Shown here: positions 36,412 to 45,876 of the stretch, one piece after another
Position numbering within the stretch: the stretch's first letter is position 1
Layout: each line of letters starts with the position of its first letter
Assembly: GCF_014193655.1 (NCBI RefSeq)
Contig: NZ_JACHZQ010000013.1
Location: forward strand, 1-64,000
Source of the DNA: Rhizobium sp. BK313
Lineage (GTDB): Bacteria > Pseudomonadota > Alphaproteobacteria > Rhizobiales > Rhizobiaceae
Length of the DNA: 64,000 nucleotides
Reading direction: 5' to 3'
Notes under the pieces: generated by a model
The model's input: only the letters and a program-made list of their open reading frames with translations
Told to the model about the DNA's origin: nothing
Databases searched by the model: none
Translations under genes and position numbers: made by a program

Positions 36412-37263
36412 TCAGCGTCCCGCCATGGCATTCCGGATCATCGCATCGTAACCATCAGGATCCTGCAGCATGGCGAAATGGCTGACGTCCTTCAGGATGA
36501 CGAGCTTCGCGCCCGGAATTTCCTTTGCCATCATCTGCGTATGGTCGAGCTTGATCGCCTCGTCATGGTCGCCGATGGCAAGCGTGACCGGCACCGTGAT
36601 CTTTCCGAGGTCGGCTGCCGTCCATGTTGGTTGCGTGGCCCACATCTCCGAGATCTGTTTGACGAAAGCATCGTATTCATTCGGCGTCGGCGACAGTTTC
36701 TTGTAATAGTCGCCGGCGACATTGATGTAATTGCTGAAGGTCTTGTCGTTCATGACGTCAGGCTTCACGCCGTCGGTCGTGACATTTGCCGCCTGAGCAA
36801 TCACCCGCGTCAGCTTGTCGGGATATTTCATCGCCATGTCGATGCCGATGATGCCGCCATCCGACCATCCGACCAGCGTTACCTTGCCGATTTTCAGATA
36901 GTCGAGAAGCGCGACATAATCCGAGGTCATCAGATCATAGCCGAGCGGCTGCTGGCTGCGCGGGGAGCGACCATGCCCGCGACTGTCGGCGACGATGACC
37001 AGATGATCCTTGGCGAAATCAGCGACCTGATGGCCCCAGACATCGGCATTTCCAAGCCCGCCATGGATGAAGAGGATCGGGGTACCCTCGCCATATTCGG
37101 CATAATACATCTTGATGTCGTTCACATCGGCCATGCCGCTCGCTTTCGGCTCCGGCATTGGAGGAAAAGCCGGAAGCTCGGCCCACCGCTCGGCGGAATG
37201 AGCGCTCGCAACTGTCAGGAACAACGAAAAGAACGTCAGTATTCCGATTGTAACTCTGCGCAT
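36412..37263 (-). CDS. Exported alpha/beta hydrolase
   Basis: This 283-residue protein has a signal peptide (about residues 1-24, SAHSAER) and an alpha/beta hydrolase fold: oxyanion segment FIHGGLGNADVWG, nucleophile elbow GWSDGG with Ser, acid in GDHDEAI and His in VSHFAM. It should act in the periplasm on an ester or similar bond; the substrate is unknown. The start at 37263 is preferred because a strong GGGGGGAA site precedes it. It lies between truB and rpsO, where rhizobial and other genomes normally have no gene. Confidence 0.87.
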   Translation of the reverse strand: MRRVTIGILTFFSLFLTVASAHSAERWAELPAFPPMPEPKASGMADVNDIKMYYAEYGEGTPILFIHGGLGNADVWGHQVADFAKDHLVIVADSRGHGRSPRSQQPLGYDLMTSDYVALLDYLKIGKVTLVGWSDGGIIGIDMAMKYPDKLTRVIAQAANVTTDGVKPDVMNDKTFSNYINVAGDYYKKLSPTPNEYDAFVKQISEMWATQPTWTAADLGKITVPVTLAIGDHDEAIKLDHTQMMAKEIPGAKLVILKDVSHFAMLQDPDGYDAMIRNAMAGR

Positions 37264-37358
37264 ATTCCCCCCTTCGACGGGCATTCATGGCCCGTCGGAA
37301 AGCATATCGCATCGCTGTTGTTCGCAATAGCCGGCGTTTCTGGCCGGCCGAATGGCGG

Positions 37359-38291
37359 TTAGCCGAAGACGCGCTTCGGCCGGAATTCGCCCTGGCCGAT
37401 CTCGCCGATCGCGATCAGCTTGCCGCGGGCGGTTGCGTAGGCTTCGGTTTCTGCAACCGGCGCGTCGCGGCCGCGGACGAGAATCGGGTTACCCATTTTA
37501 AGGCGATGCGCCTGGTCGTCGTTAATGACGAGGTGGGGCAGCGCCGACAGCGCTTCCGCCGTGTCGATCAGCAGCGCGTCGAGAGCGGCGAGTCGCTCGT
37601 CCATGTCCTCGATCGCCTCAAGTGCGACGAGATCAGCCAACGGTACCATCGTGTCTTCGGCAAAGGGGGCGACGAAGCTGCGACGCAGGCCGGAAATGTG
37701 GCCGTAGCAGCCGAGATCGCGACCGAAATCGCGGGCGAGCGCCCGGACGTAGGTGCCCTTGCCGCATTCCACTTCGAAATGCGCCGTGTTGGCATCCGGG
37801 CAGGCGAGCAGCGTCAGGCGGAAAATCTCCACTTCGCGCGACGGGATTTCGACCGTTTCGCCATCGCGGGCAAGATCATAGGCACGTTCGCCGGCGATCT
37901 TGATTGCGGAAAACTGCGGCGGGATCTGATGAATCACGCCCGTATATTTTGGCAGCAGCGCCCGAATATCCTCTTCGCTCGGACGCTTGTCCGACGTCTC
38001 GGTCACCTCGCCTTCGAGGTCGTCTGTGGCGCGTTCCTCGCCCCAGGTGACGGTGAATTCATAGATCTTTCGGCCATCCATAACGTAGGGAACGGTCTTG
38101 GTGGCGTCGCCGAGCGCGATCGGCAGCATGCCGGAGGCAAGCGGATCGAGCGTGCCGGCATGGCCCGCCTTCTGCGCCTTGAACAGCCACTTGATCTTGG
38201 AAACGGCCTCTGTCGAGCCGAAGTCCACCGGCTTGTCGAGGATCAGCCAGCCGGAAATCGGGCGGCCTTTGGGCTTGCGTGGTTTGGACAT
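37359..38291 (-). CDS. truB: tRNA pseudouridine-55 synthase
   Basis: This 310-residue enzyme makes pseudouridine 55 in the T-loop of tRNAs. The catalytic Asp is in the HAGTLDPLASG motif near residue 45, and the YEFTVTWGEERATDD segment is typical of the family. It follows rbfA by 12 bases in the operon. Confidence 0.96.
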   Translation of the reverse strand: MSKPRKPKGRPISGWLILDKPVDFGSTEAVSKIKWLFKAQKAGHAGTLDPLASGMLPIALGDATKTVPYVMDGRKIYEFTVTWGEERATDDLEGEVTETSDKRPSEEDIRALLPKYTGVIHQIPPQFSAIKIAGERAYDLARDGETVEIPSREVEIFRLTLLACPDANTAHFEVECGKGTYVRALARDFGRDLGCYGHISGLRRSFVAPFAEDTMVPLADLVALEAIEDMDERLAALDALLIDTAEALSALPHLVINDDQAHRLKMGNPILVRGRDAPVAETEAYATARGKLIAIGEIGQGEFRPKRVFG

Positions 38292-38303
38292 TCTCTGTCT
38301 CTG

Positions 38304-38723
38304 TTATAGGTCTTTGTCGGTGTCGGTATCGCCGTCTTCGAGGTCGCGTTGGACCTCCGGCGAGCGCAGCAGCGCATCGATCTTCTGGTAGTTGTCGAAG
38401 CTGGTGTCGTCGCGGAAGCGGACCTCCGGCATGTATTTCATCTGCCGAAGCTGCGGCCCGAGACGGCCGCGGATGAATTTCGCATGGCGATTGAGTGTTT
38501 CGATGACGGTCTGATGGTCGGCGACGCCGAGCGGCGTCACGTAGGCGGTGGCGATCTTCAGATCCGGCGACATGCGCACTTCGGAAATGGAGATCACGGT
38601 GCGTTCGATCAGGTCGTCGCGCACTTCGCCGCGCTGCAGAACCTGCGTAATCGCGGCGCGCACCTGCTCGCCGACGCGAAGCATGCGCTGCGAAGGCGCG
38701 GAAGAAGTTGGTCTTGTTGCCAT
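38304..38723 (-). CDS. rbfA: Ribosome-binding factor A
   Basis: This 139-residue protein has a KH-like fold typical of RbfA, with the LRVGEQVRAAITQVLQ and SPDLKIATAYVT segments. It helps mature the 30S subunit, especially in the cold. The start at 38723 removes an unlikely Pro-rich extension. It lies between infB and truB, the standard order. Confidence 0.95.
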   Translation of the reverse strand: MATRPTSSAPSQRMLRVGEQVRAAITQVLQRGEVRDDLIERTVISISEVRMSPDLKIATAYVTPLGVADHQTVIETLNRHAKFIRGRLGPQLRQMKYMPEVRFRDDTSFDNYQKIDALLRSPEVQRDLEDGDTDTDKDL

Positions 38724-38744
38724 TTGTTTTGGTCCCAAAAGGTT

Positions 38745-38774
38745 CGGGCGCCGGACTGGATGTTCCGGCGCCCG
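38745..38774 (-). promoter_or_regulatory. Stem-loop between infB and rbfA
   Basis: An 11-bp GC-rich stem (38745-38755 with 38764-38774, 8-base loop) lies in the short gap and is followed on the minus strand by AACCTTTT. It could give partial termination or mRNA protection within the operon. Confidence 0.55.
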
Positions 38775-38799
38775 TCCCAATGTTTCAATCTATCCTGCC

Positions 38800-41535
38800 T
38801 TACAGCGTGCGGGTGATGTGCTCGACGCGGAAGCATTCGATCGTATCGCCGATGCGGATGTCTTCGTAGTTTTCGAAAGCCATGCCGCATTCCTGGCCGA
38901 CATTGACTTCGGAGACTTCGTCCTTGAAACGCTTGAGCGTCTTGAGCTTGCCTTCGTGGATGACGACGTTGTCGCGCACCAGACGGACACCGACGCCACG
39001 CTCGACCTTGCCTTCGGTGACACGGCAACCCGCGACCTTGCCGACCTTCGTGATGTTGAACACCTCGAGGATTTCGGCGTTGCCGAGGAAGGTTTCGCGC
39101 CGTTCCGGAGACAGGAGGCCCGACATCGCCGCCTTCACGTCATCAACGAGATCGTAGATGATGTTGTAGTAGCGGATTTCGATGCCTTCGCGCTCTGCGA
39201 ACTGGCGTGCCTGGGCATTGGCGCGAACGTTGAAGCCGATGATGGCTGCGTTCGAGGCTTCGGCTAGCGAAACGTCTGACTCGGTGATACCGCCTGCGCC
39301 CGAATGGACGATGCGGGCACGGACTTCGTCGGTACCGAGCTTGTCGAGCGCGCCGGCAATGGCTTCGATCGAGCCTTGCACGTCGCCCTTGATCACTAGC
39401 GGGAATTCCTTCACGCCGACGCTCTGCAGCTGGGTCATCATCTGTTCAAGCGAACCGCGCTGGCCGGACTGGCGGGCAGCGGCCTTGTCGCGGGCCAGAC
39501 GCTGACGATATTCGGAAATCTCGCGGGCGCGGCTTTCGCTTTCGACGACAGCGAACTTGTCGCCCGCCGCCGGCGTGCCCGATAGACCGAGAACCTCGAC
39601 CGGCGTCGCCGGCGTCGCTTCCTTCACATGCTCGCCCTTGTCGTTGATCAGTGCGCGCACGCGGCCCCACTGGTCGCCGGCAACGACAATCTGACCCGGA
39701 CGCAACGTGCCCTTCTGAACGAGGACGGTGGCGACGGAGCCACGGCCACGATCGAGCTGGGCTTCGATGACGGTACCTTCCGCCGTGCGGTTCGGATTGG
39801 CCTTGAGGTCAAGGATTTCCGACTGCAACAGGATGGCTTCGAGCAGCTTGTCGAGGTTGGTGCGGTTCTTCGCGGAAACTTCCACGTCGAGCACTTCACC
39901 ACCCATGGATTCGACGAAGACTTCATGCTGCAACAGTTCCGTACGAACCTTCTGCGGATTGGCTTCATGCTTATCGATCTTGTTGATCGCAACGATGATC
40001 GGAACACCGGCCGCCTTGGCATGGTTGATCGATTCGATCGTCTGCGGCATCACGCTGTCGTCGGCCGCAACCACCAGGATGGCGATGTCGGTCGCTTGAG
40101 CACCGCGGGCACGCATCGCCGTGAAGGCGGCGTGGCCAGGCGTATCGATGAAGGTGATCTTCTGGCCGTTCTGCTCGACCTGATAGGCGCCGATATGCTG
40201 GGTGATGCCACCGGCTTCGCCAGCCACCACATTGGCGTGGCGGATAGCATCGAGCAGCGAGGTCTTGCCGTGGTCGACGTGACCCATGATGGTGACAACC
40301 GGCGGACGCGAAACCAGTTCGCCTTCCTCGTCGACAACGTTGAAGATGCCCTGTTCGATATCGGATTCCGAAACGCGCTTGACAGTATGGCCGAATTCGC
40401 CGGCGATGAGTTCGGCCAGATCGGCGTCGATGACGTCGCCCGGCTTCATCATCTGGCCTTCCTTCATCAGGAACTTGATGACGTCGACGGCGCGTTCGGA
40501 CATGCGCTGCGACAGTTCCTGAATGGTGATGGTTTCGGGCAGCACGACTTCGCGCGAAATCTTCTCGCGCGTTTCCTGCATCTGGCTGCGACGGAATTTT
40601 TCCTGGCGACGGCGCATGGCCGAAAGCGAGCGGCCACGGGCGCTGCCGTCTTCCTCGACGTCGGCCGTCGTCACCGTAAGCTTGCCGCGGCGGCGTTCCT
40701 CGTCCGTCTTCGGACGGGTAACCGGCTTTGCGGGCTCGGGACGCACGACCTTGCCGCGTGCGGGGTTGCCGCGCGGTGGGCCACGATCGTCGTCTTCCTG
40801 ATTGACCCGGCGGCGGTTGGCCGGTGTTTCGACAGCAGGAGCGCCGGGGCGCGCCGGTTGCGGCGCGGTATCCGGGCGACGAGCGACGACGGGAGCTGCG
40901 GCCGACTTCGGCGCCTCCACCTTGGCTTCGACGGCGGCGGCGGGCGCTTCGACCTTGGTCTCGACGACCTCGGCGGCACGGGCAGCCTCTTCCTCGGCGC
41001 GGCGGGCAGCTTCAGCCTGCTCGACGATGCGGCGAGCTTCTTCTTCCTGCTGGCGTCGAGCTTCTTCCTCGGCGCGGCGGACCGCATCGGCGGCGTCGCG
41101 GGCCTGGGCTTCGGCAAGCGCACGGCGGCGTGCATCCATTTCGCCGGCCGACAGATGGTTCAGGACCACCGGTCGCGACGAACGATCCTGCTGCGGGCGC
41201 TGCTGGTTGTTCTGGTTGGATTGCTGCGGCCGCTGCTGCTGACCACCTGGCTGATGAATGCGCGGAGCCGGCTGCGGCGGACGCGGCGGCTGCGGTGTCG
41301 GTTCGGCGACGCGCGTCACGGATGCCGTGGCGGCAGCAGTCGTCGTCGGGGTGATCATCGGCTTTTCGTCTTCAGGGCGTAGCGGGCGACGCTTGCGAGT
41401 CTCGACCACGACCGCCTTGGTGCGACCGCGGCCCATGTCCTGGCGCACGGTGCCCTGGTTCACGCCTGAGGGCTTCAGGGTGAGGGTCTTCTTACCCGAA
41501 ACACTCAGCGTCTTGTCGTCTTTATTGTCGGTCAT
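38800..41535 (-). CDS. infB: Translation initiation factor IF-2
   Basis: This 911-residue GTPase places initiator tRNA on the 30S subunit. The long N-terminal part (to about residue 330) is rich in charged and Ala residues, with an Arg/Glu/Ala-rich probable coiled coil (about 125-200) and a Pro/Gln/Asn segment (about 75-115). The G domain begins near residue 416 (GHVDHGKTS), with DTPGHAAF and NKIDK following. C-terminal domains end with the conserved ECFRVEHI segment. It follows the YlxR-type gene in the operon. Confidence 0.98.
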   Translation of the reverse strand: MTDNKDDKTLSVSGKKTLTLKPSGVNQGTVRQDMGRGRTKAVVVETRKRRPLRPEDEKPMITPTTTAAATASVTRVAEPTPQPPRPPQPAPRIHQPGGQQQRPQQSNQNNQQRPQQDRSSRPVVLNHLSAGEMDARRRALAEAQARDAADAVRRAEEEARRQQEEEARRIVEQAEAARRAEEEAARAAEVVETKVEAPAAAVEAKVEAPKSAAAPVVARRPDTAPQPARPGAPAVETPANRRRVNQEDDDRGPPRGNPARGKVVRPEPAKPVTRPKTDEERRRGKLTVTTADVEEDGSARGRSLSAMRRRQEKFRRSQMQETREKISREVVLPETITIQELSQRMSERAVDVIKFLMKEGQMMKPGDVIDADLAELIAGEFGHTVKRVSESDIEQGIFNVVDEEGELVSRPPVVTIMGHVDHGKTSLLDAIRHANVVAGEAGGITQHIGAYQVEQNGQKITFIDTPGHAAFTAMRARGAQATDIAILVVAADDSVMPQTIESINHAKAAGVPIIVAINKIDKHEANPQKVRTELLQHEVFVESMGGEVLDVEVSAKNRTNLDKLLEAILLQSEILDLKANPNRTAEGTVIEAQLDRGRGSVATVLVQKGTLRPGQIVVAGDQWGRVRALINDKGEHVKEATPATPVEVLGLSGTPAAGDKFAVVESESRAREISEYRQRLARDKAAARQSGQRGSLEQMMTQLQSVGVKEFPLVIKGDVQGSIEAIAGALDKLGTDEVRARIVHSGAGGITESDVSLAEASNAAIIGFNVRANAQARQFAEREGIEIRYYNIIYDLVDDVKAAMSGLLSPERRETFLGNAEILEVFNITKVGKVAGCRVTEGKVERGVGVRLVRDNVVIHEGKLKTLKRFKDEVSEVNVGQECGMAFENYEDIRIGDTIECFRVEHITRTL

Positions 41536-41636
41536 TCCGTTCCCGTTCCTTCGGACAGGGCTCGGAATCGTCCGTCAGACCCTGTCGTTCAATGCATGTA
41601 CCTTAATGAGGCGTCCGGCATTGGCCGGTGACCGCG

Positions 41637-42329
41637 TCATTGTTTTCGCCGGCCAGCGCCGCCCGTTGCCCGGGACTGACCGCCGTTGCGGTACCGTTCG
41701 AGCAGGTTTGCGCGCTTCACTACACCCTCACCTGCCTGCCCTGCAAGCGCTGCGGCATGGATAAAAGCGTTCTGGCCCATCAGTTCTTCCATTTCCGCCT
41801 CCGTGAAGACACGGAATGACGGTATTTCCTTTTCAGTCTCCATCCCGAGATGCCAGGCCTTTCGCGCCTGGTCGATCTTGCGAACGCCGTCGGCGGCGGC
41901 ATCCATCGCATGGAACACGGCAAGTGCCGAGCCGTTGCGAACGGCGCCATCGACCTTCGACGAGCCGCTGACGAACCGGCCCGCTTTGCGTGCCATGTGC
42001 ATCATCCCGGCAAGTTGCGCCACAAGAAGGCGGTCGACGGTGGCGCCGAGATCGCCCGGTGCCGTCACCTCCGCCTTCAGGGCGCGGGAAAACAGTTTCT
42101 TCGCCACTGCCTTGTCCACCAGCGCCCGGTCGAGTTTGACCCAGCAGCCGCGTCCCGGCAGTTGCCGCTTCAGATCGGGAACCACAGTTCCGTCCGGAGC
42201 AGCGACGAAGCGGATCAACTCATCCGGCGATCCGCTTTCGCGTGTTACGATGCACATGCGGCCGTTCACGTCGTCACCCCCGAGATCATCGTCTTCAGGC
42301 GGTGCGTCCGGCCCCTCGGTGATCGTCAT
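41637..42329 (-). CDS. YlxR-type RNA-binding protein with L7Ae-like domain
   Basis: This 230-residue protein has an N-terminal YlxR (DUF448) domain with RMCIVTRE and LPGRGCWV, and a C-terminal half with the GMMHMARKAGRFVSG segment that resembles L7Ae/YlxQ proteins. In many bacteria ylxR and ylxQ are separate genes between nusA and infB; here both parts appear joined. The start overlaps the nusA stop by four bases (ATGA). A role in RNA binding or transcription control is likely but unproven for this protein. Confidence 0.9.
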   Translation of the reverse strand: MTITEGPDAPPEDDDLGGDDVNGRMCIVTRESGSPDELIRFVAAPDGTVVPDLKRQLPGRGCWVKLDRALVDKAVAKKLFSRALKAEVTAPGDLGATVDRLLVAQLAGMMHMARKAGRFVSGSSKVDGAVRNGSALAVFHAMDAAADGVRKIDQARKAWHLGMETEKEIPSFRVFTEAEMEELMGQNAFIHAAALAGQAGEGVVKRANLLERYRNGGQSRATGGAGRRKQ

Positions 42330-43930
42330 GCTTCTTGCTCGGCCTCATCCTCCGTGGCCTCTTCGGCCTCAGTGGCGAGATCGGCTTCGGTGATCCAGCC
42401 AGCCAGCAGGCGGGCCTGCACGACCATCTGCTCGGCCTCGACGCGCGACACTTCGAGCTTGGAGAACAGGCCTTCGAACTTCTTCGTTTCGCCGTTCTTG
42501 CGTTCAGTCCAGCCGACGAGATCGTCGGAGGCACAGCCGGCGAAGTCTTCGATCGTCTTGATGCCGTCCTCGCCGAGGGCGACCATCATCTGCGCGGTCA
42601 TGCCGTTGATCTGGCGCAGCTCATCGGATACGCCGAGCGCCTTGCGCTTCTCGTCCATTTCGGCTTCCAGCCGCTCCAGATATTCGCGGGCGCGTTGCTG
42701 GATTTCCTCGGCGGTCTCTTCGTCGAAACCGTCGATGGAGGAGATTTCGTCGAGATCGACATAAGCCAGTTCCTCGACGGCAGCAAAGCCTTCAGAGGCC
42801 AGAACCTGGCCGACCATTTCGTCGACGTCAAGAGCGTCCATGAACAGGTTGGTGCGTTCGTTGAATTCCTTCTGACGGCGCTCGGATTCTTCCGCTTCCG
42901 TCATGATGTCGATGTCCCAGCCCGTCAACTGCGAGGCGAGGCGGACATTCTGGCCGCGGCGGCCGATGGCCAGCGACAACTGTTCGTCCGGAACCACGAC
43001 TTCGATGCGCTCGGCATCCTCATCGAGAACGACCTTGGCGACTTCCGCCGGCTGCAGCGCGTTGACGACGAAGTTCGCCGGCTCGCTGGACCACGGAATG
43101 ATGTCGATCTTTTCGCCCTGCAGTTCGCCGACGACGGCCTGGACGCGCGAACCGCGCATACCGACGCAAGCGCCGACCGGATCGATCGAGCTGTCGTTCG
43201 AAATGACGGCAATCTTTGCACGCGAGCCCGGATCGCGGGCGACCGACTTCACCTGGATGATGCCGTCGTAGATTTCCGGCACTTCCATGGTGAAGAGCTT
43301 GACCATGAACTGCGGATGCGTGCGCGACAGGAAAATCTGCGGGCCGCGCTGCTCACGGCGCACGTCGTAGACATAGGCACGAACGCGGTCACCATAGCGG
43401 AAGTTCTCGCGCGGGATCATTTCGTCGCGGCGGATAATGCCTTCGCCGCGGCCGAGGTCGACAATGACGTTGCCGTATTCGACGCGCTTGACAGTGCCGT
43501 TGACAATTTCACCGACGCGATCCTTGAATTCGTCGAACTGACGGTCGCGCTCGGCTTCACGCACTTTCTGCACGATGACCTGCTTGGCCGACTGGGCGGC
43601 GATGCGGCCGAAATCCATCGGCGGCAGCGGATCGGCGATGAAGTCGCCGAGAGCGGCATCCGGATTGCGGTCGCGGGCGAGTTCCAGCGGGATCTGCGTG
43701 GAATAGTCCTCGGCCTTTTCGACAACTTCGAGCAGGCGCTGCAGGCGGATTTCGCCGGTCTTCGGGTTGATGTCGGCGCGGATGTTCGACTCCGTGCCGT
43801 AACGCGAGCGCGCGGCTTTCTGGATCGCGTCCGCCATTGCGGCAAGCACGATCTCGCGGTCGATGACCTTTTCGCGCGCCACTGCATCTGCGATCTGCAG
43901 AAGTTCTAGCCGGTTCGCACTGACTGCCAT
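42326..43930 (-). CDS. nusA: Transcription elongation/termination factor NusA
   Basis: This 534-residue protein has the N-terminal RNA-polymerase-binding domain, an S1 domain (about residues 135-200), two KH domains (about 230-345, with GACVGMRGSRVQAVVGEL and AIGRRGQNVRLASQL), and two acidic C-terminal repeats. It controls pausing, termination and antitermination. The order rimP-nusA-ylxR-infB is the standard one. In enterobacteria NusA regulates its own operon through the leader; a similar leader hairpin is seen before rimP here. Confidence 0.98.
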   Translation of the reverse strand: MAVSANRLELLQIADAVAREKVIDREIVLAAMADAIQKAARSRYGTESNIRADINPKTGEIRLQRLLEVVEKAEDYSTQIPLELARDRNPDAALGDFIADPLPPMDFGRIAAQSAKQVIVQKVREAERDRQFDEFKDRVGEIVNGTVKRVEYGNVIVDLGRGEGIIRRDEMIPRENFRYGDRVRAYVYDVRREQRGPQIFLSRTHPQFMVKLFTMEVPEIYDGIIQVKSVARDPGSRAKIAVISNDSSIDPVGACVGMRGSRVQAVVGELQGEKIDIIPWSSEPANFVVNALQPAEVAKVVLDEDAERIEVVVPDEQLSLAIGRRGQNVRLASQLTGWDIDIMTEAEESERRQKEFNERTNLFMDALDVDEMVGQVLASEGFAAVEELAYVDLDEISSIDGFDEETAEEIQQRAREYLERLEAEMDEKRKALGVSDELRQINGMTAQMMVALGEDGIKTIEDFAGCASDDLVGWTERKNGETKKFEGLFSKLEVSRVEAEQMVVQARLLAGWITEADLATEAEEATEDEAEQEA

Positions 43931-43990
43931 TGTCTTTAGTCTCCGTCTTCCTGCCCTGGGTTCCCGTCCGTTGGGCGGTTCGTTGATCGG

Positions 43991-44599
43991 TTATTCTTCT
44001 TCTTCGCCCGCTTCGTTCTGGTTCGCAGCCTCGGCTTTCGCCAGCTTGTCGGCGCGCAGCGCATCGCGGATAAGATCATCCGTCAGGATCAGCTTGGCGT
44101 CGGCCAGCGTGCTGAACGGAATGGTCACCTTCGGCTCTTCGCCGTAAGCAACCTGGTCGCGCTCGATCGCAAAACCATCGGCGCTGACATCGGCGATCTT
44201 GCCGCGGAACCGCTTGCGGTTATCAACCAGGATCGACGTCTCGCACTTGATGAGATGGCCGATCCAGCGGCTGAAATCCGACTTGCGCACCATCGGGCGG
44301 TCGATGCCGGGCGAAGACACTTCCAGATGATACGCTTTATCGATCGGATCTTCCACATCCAGCACCGGCGAAATCGCCGTCGAGACCTCTTCGCAATCCT
44401 CGACGGTCATGGTGCCGTCGTTGCGCTCGGTCATGATCTGCAATGTCAGGCCGTTCTGATTGAGGAGGCGCGCACGCACTAGGCGGAAGCCCATGCCGAT
44501 GAGCACGGGCTCGATGATGGCGGCGATGCGCTGGTCAAGGCCGGTTTCGACGATCAGCCGCGGTTCGTTGGCATTGTCTGCGTTTGTCTCTTCCGACAA
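43991..44599 (-). CDS. rimP: Ribosome maturation factor RimP
   Basis: This 202-residue protein has the two RimP domains with the GLTLQIMTE and VSSPGIDRPMVRKSDF motifs and is needed for 30S maturation. The TTG at 44599 is chosen because GCAGGAG lies seven bases before it and the protein then begins MSEETNADN. It is the first gene of the translation operon and is preceded by a promoter and an attenuator-like hairpin. The C-terminus is a Glu-rich tail. Confidence 0.94.
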   Translation of the reverse strand: MSEETNADNANEPRLIVETGLDQRIAAIIEPVLIGMGFRLVRARLLNQNGLTLQIMTERNDGTMTVEDCEEVSTAISPVLDVEDPIDKAYHLEVSSPGIDRPMVRKSDFSRWIGHLIKCETSILVDNRKRFRGKIADVSADGFAIERDQVAYGEEPKVTIPFSTLADAKLILTDDLIRDALRADKLAKAEAANQNEAGEEEE

Positions 44600-44640
44600 G
44601 CATTCACTCCTGCATTGTCCATGCATTTGGAGATCGAGCT

Positions 44641-44674
44641 AATAAAAAAGAGCGGGTCCTTGCGGCCCACTCTT
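44641..44674 (-). terminator. Attenuator-like terminator hairpin in the rimP leader
   Basis: On the minus strand AAGAGTGGG pairs with CCCGCTCTT (44648-44656 with 44666-44674, one G-U pair, 9-base loop) and is followed by a T-run. It lies between the likely promoter and the rimP start about 42 bases further on. No gene upstream on the minus strand needs it, so it probably regulates read-through into the operon. Confidence 0.75.
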
Positions 44675-44701
44675 CATCACACGATCAAGAATTTGAATGC
44701 G

Positions 44702-44730
44702 GATATAAGCCCGTTCCCGTCAAATTGCAA
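44702..44730 (-). promoter_or_regulatory. Candidate promoter of the rimP-nusA-infB operon
   Basis: On the minus strand TTGCAA (44725-44730) and TATATC (44702-44707) are spaced by 17 bases and lie about 100 bases before rimP, upstream of the leader hairpin. The match to a housekeeping sigma factor promoter is fair; no start site is known. Confidence 0.5.
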
Positions 44731-44996
44731 GGTCTTCGCGCCGAAACCCTGCTGCGCCGCCTATTTCCGGAATTCTCTAGCAAATACCACTAAGTCTTCC
44801 AAGGCAGAGGCAATGTGTTGGTGGCTCATCATGGAAGTACTATACAACACCGAGGACGAACTGCGCATCCTCTAACATGCCTGCGAAACCAGTCGATCCC
44901 CCGGCTCGGATTGAATCGTGGCACCCCGCGTCCCATCCAGCTTTCCTGACCGCGCGCATTCCCTTACAATGCCTTCCCGATGCAGAGGATTTCACC

Positions 44997-45188
44997 ATGA
45001 GCGAAGACGCCTTCAACATGTCGATCCGCAAGTTCCTGAAAGAAGTCGGCGTGACCTCACAGCGCAAGATCGAGGAGACGGTGCGCGATGGACAGATCCG
45101 AGGCAAAAAGCTGAAGGTCCGCATGACACTGACGGCGGAAGGCATCGGCCTCAACCACGTGGTCGACGGCGAAATCGAACTTCCGTAG
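44997..45188 (+). CDS. Small DUF6494-type protein
   Basis: This 63-residue protein (MSEDAFNMSIRKFLKEVGV start, ending with VVDGEIELP) belongs to a small conserved proteobacterial family of unknown function. It is soluble, with a helical N-terminal half and a short beta-rich end. The ATG at 44997 has GAGGA nearby; a longer frame upstream looks non-coding. It is a single gene, divergent from the rimP operon. Confidence 0.85.
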   Translation: MSEDAFNMSIRKFLKEVGVTSQRKIEETVRDGQIRGKKLKVRMTLTAEGIGLNHVVDGEIELP

Positions 45189-45408
45189 GCGGGCGACGCG
45201 ATCAAGCGGCTCTTCCGACGCGACCAAAGCACCACGACGGTGCTTACGTCAGCCGCTTTACAGCGCGCGTCTCACCGAACGCCTAAAGGTCGCCAAAGCA
45301 CTCTGAATTGCTGCATGCCGTGGCACGTGGCCCAATAGATTTGGCAGAAAGCCGCACCTGTCCCGCGCCACGGCTTGGTTTCTTTGGCGCATCGGCACAT
45401 GCCCGCCA

Positions 45409-45876
45409 TCAATAGTAAGGCGAGACGCACGCCTGTCGTGGACCGTAATAGGGCTGGAACGTGTTGTCGTAGGCCCTGTAGGATCGATAGCGCGCATAGC
45501 ACCAGCGCGTATGCGCAGTGCCACCATAGTACGTCGGGCGATAGTAGCGTGGCGCGTAATAGCGCGGAGCGTAATAGGCCGGGCCATAATAGGTCGGGCC
45601 GTAGTAGCCCGAATCGTAGTAGCCGGGGCCATAATATCTCGGCTGCGCCAGCAGCCCGCCGATTATCGCGCCTGCGGCGAGGCCGCCGAGCGCCCAACCC
45701 CAATCGTCACCACCATTGTTATAATAGTATCCGCCGCGATAGCCGCCACGGTAGCCAACCGGCTGCACATGAGGTGCCTCGACCTTCGGGGCGACAATGG
45801 TGGGAAACGCCACGGCCGGCGGGGCGCTCGTCAGCGCCGTCGCAAGCGACAAGGCAACGATTGCAAGCCTCTTCAT
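45409..45876 (-). CDS. BA14K family exported protein
   Basis: This 155-residue protein has a signal peptide (residues 1-22), a Gly/Tyr-rich segment, a glycine-rich membrane-like stretch (WALGGLAAGAIIGGLL) and many YYGP/YYAP repeats. It ends with the BA14K signature CYARYRSYRAYDNTFQPY and a second Cys near the end. BA14K is a Brucella immunoreactive protein linked to lectin-like or envelope functions. The repeats are imperfect. The ATG at 45876 is chosen for the signal peptide. Confidence 0.9.
   Translation of the reverse strand: MKRLAIVALSLATALTSAPPAVAFPTIVAPKVEAPHVQPVGYRGGYRGGYYYNNGGDDWGWALGGLAAGAIIGGLLAQPRYYGPGYYDSGYYGPTYYGPAYYAPRYYAPRYYRPTYYGGTAHTRWCYARYRSYRAYDNTFQPYYGPRQACVSPYY

Noticed and set aside
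44615..44875. Small plus-strand open frame opposite the rimP leader
   Set aside because: It has no convincing ribosome binding site, resembles no family and covers the likely promoter and attenuator of rimP.
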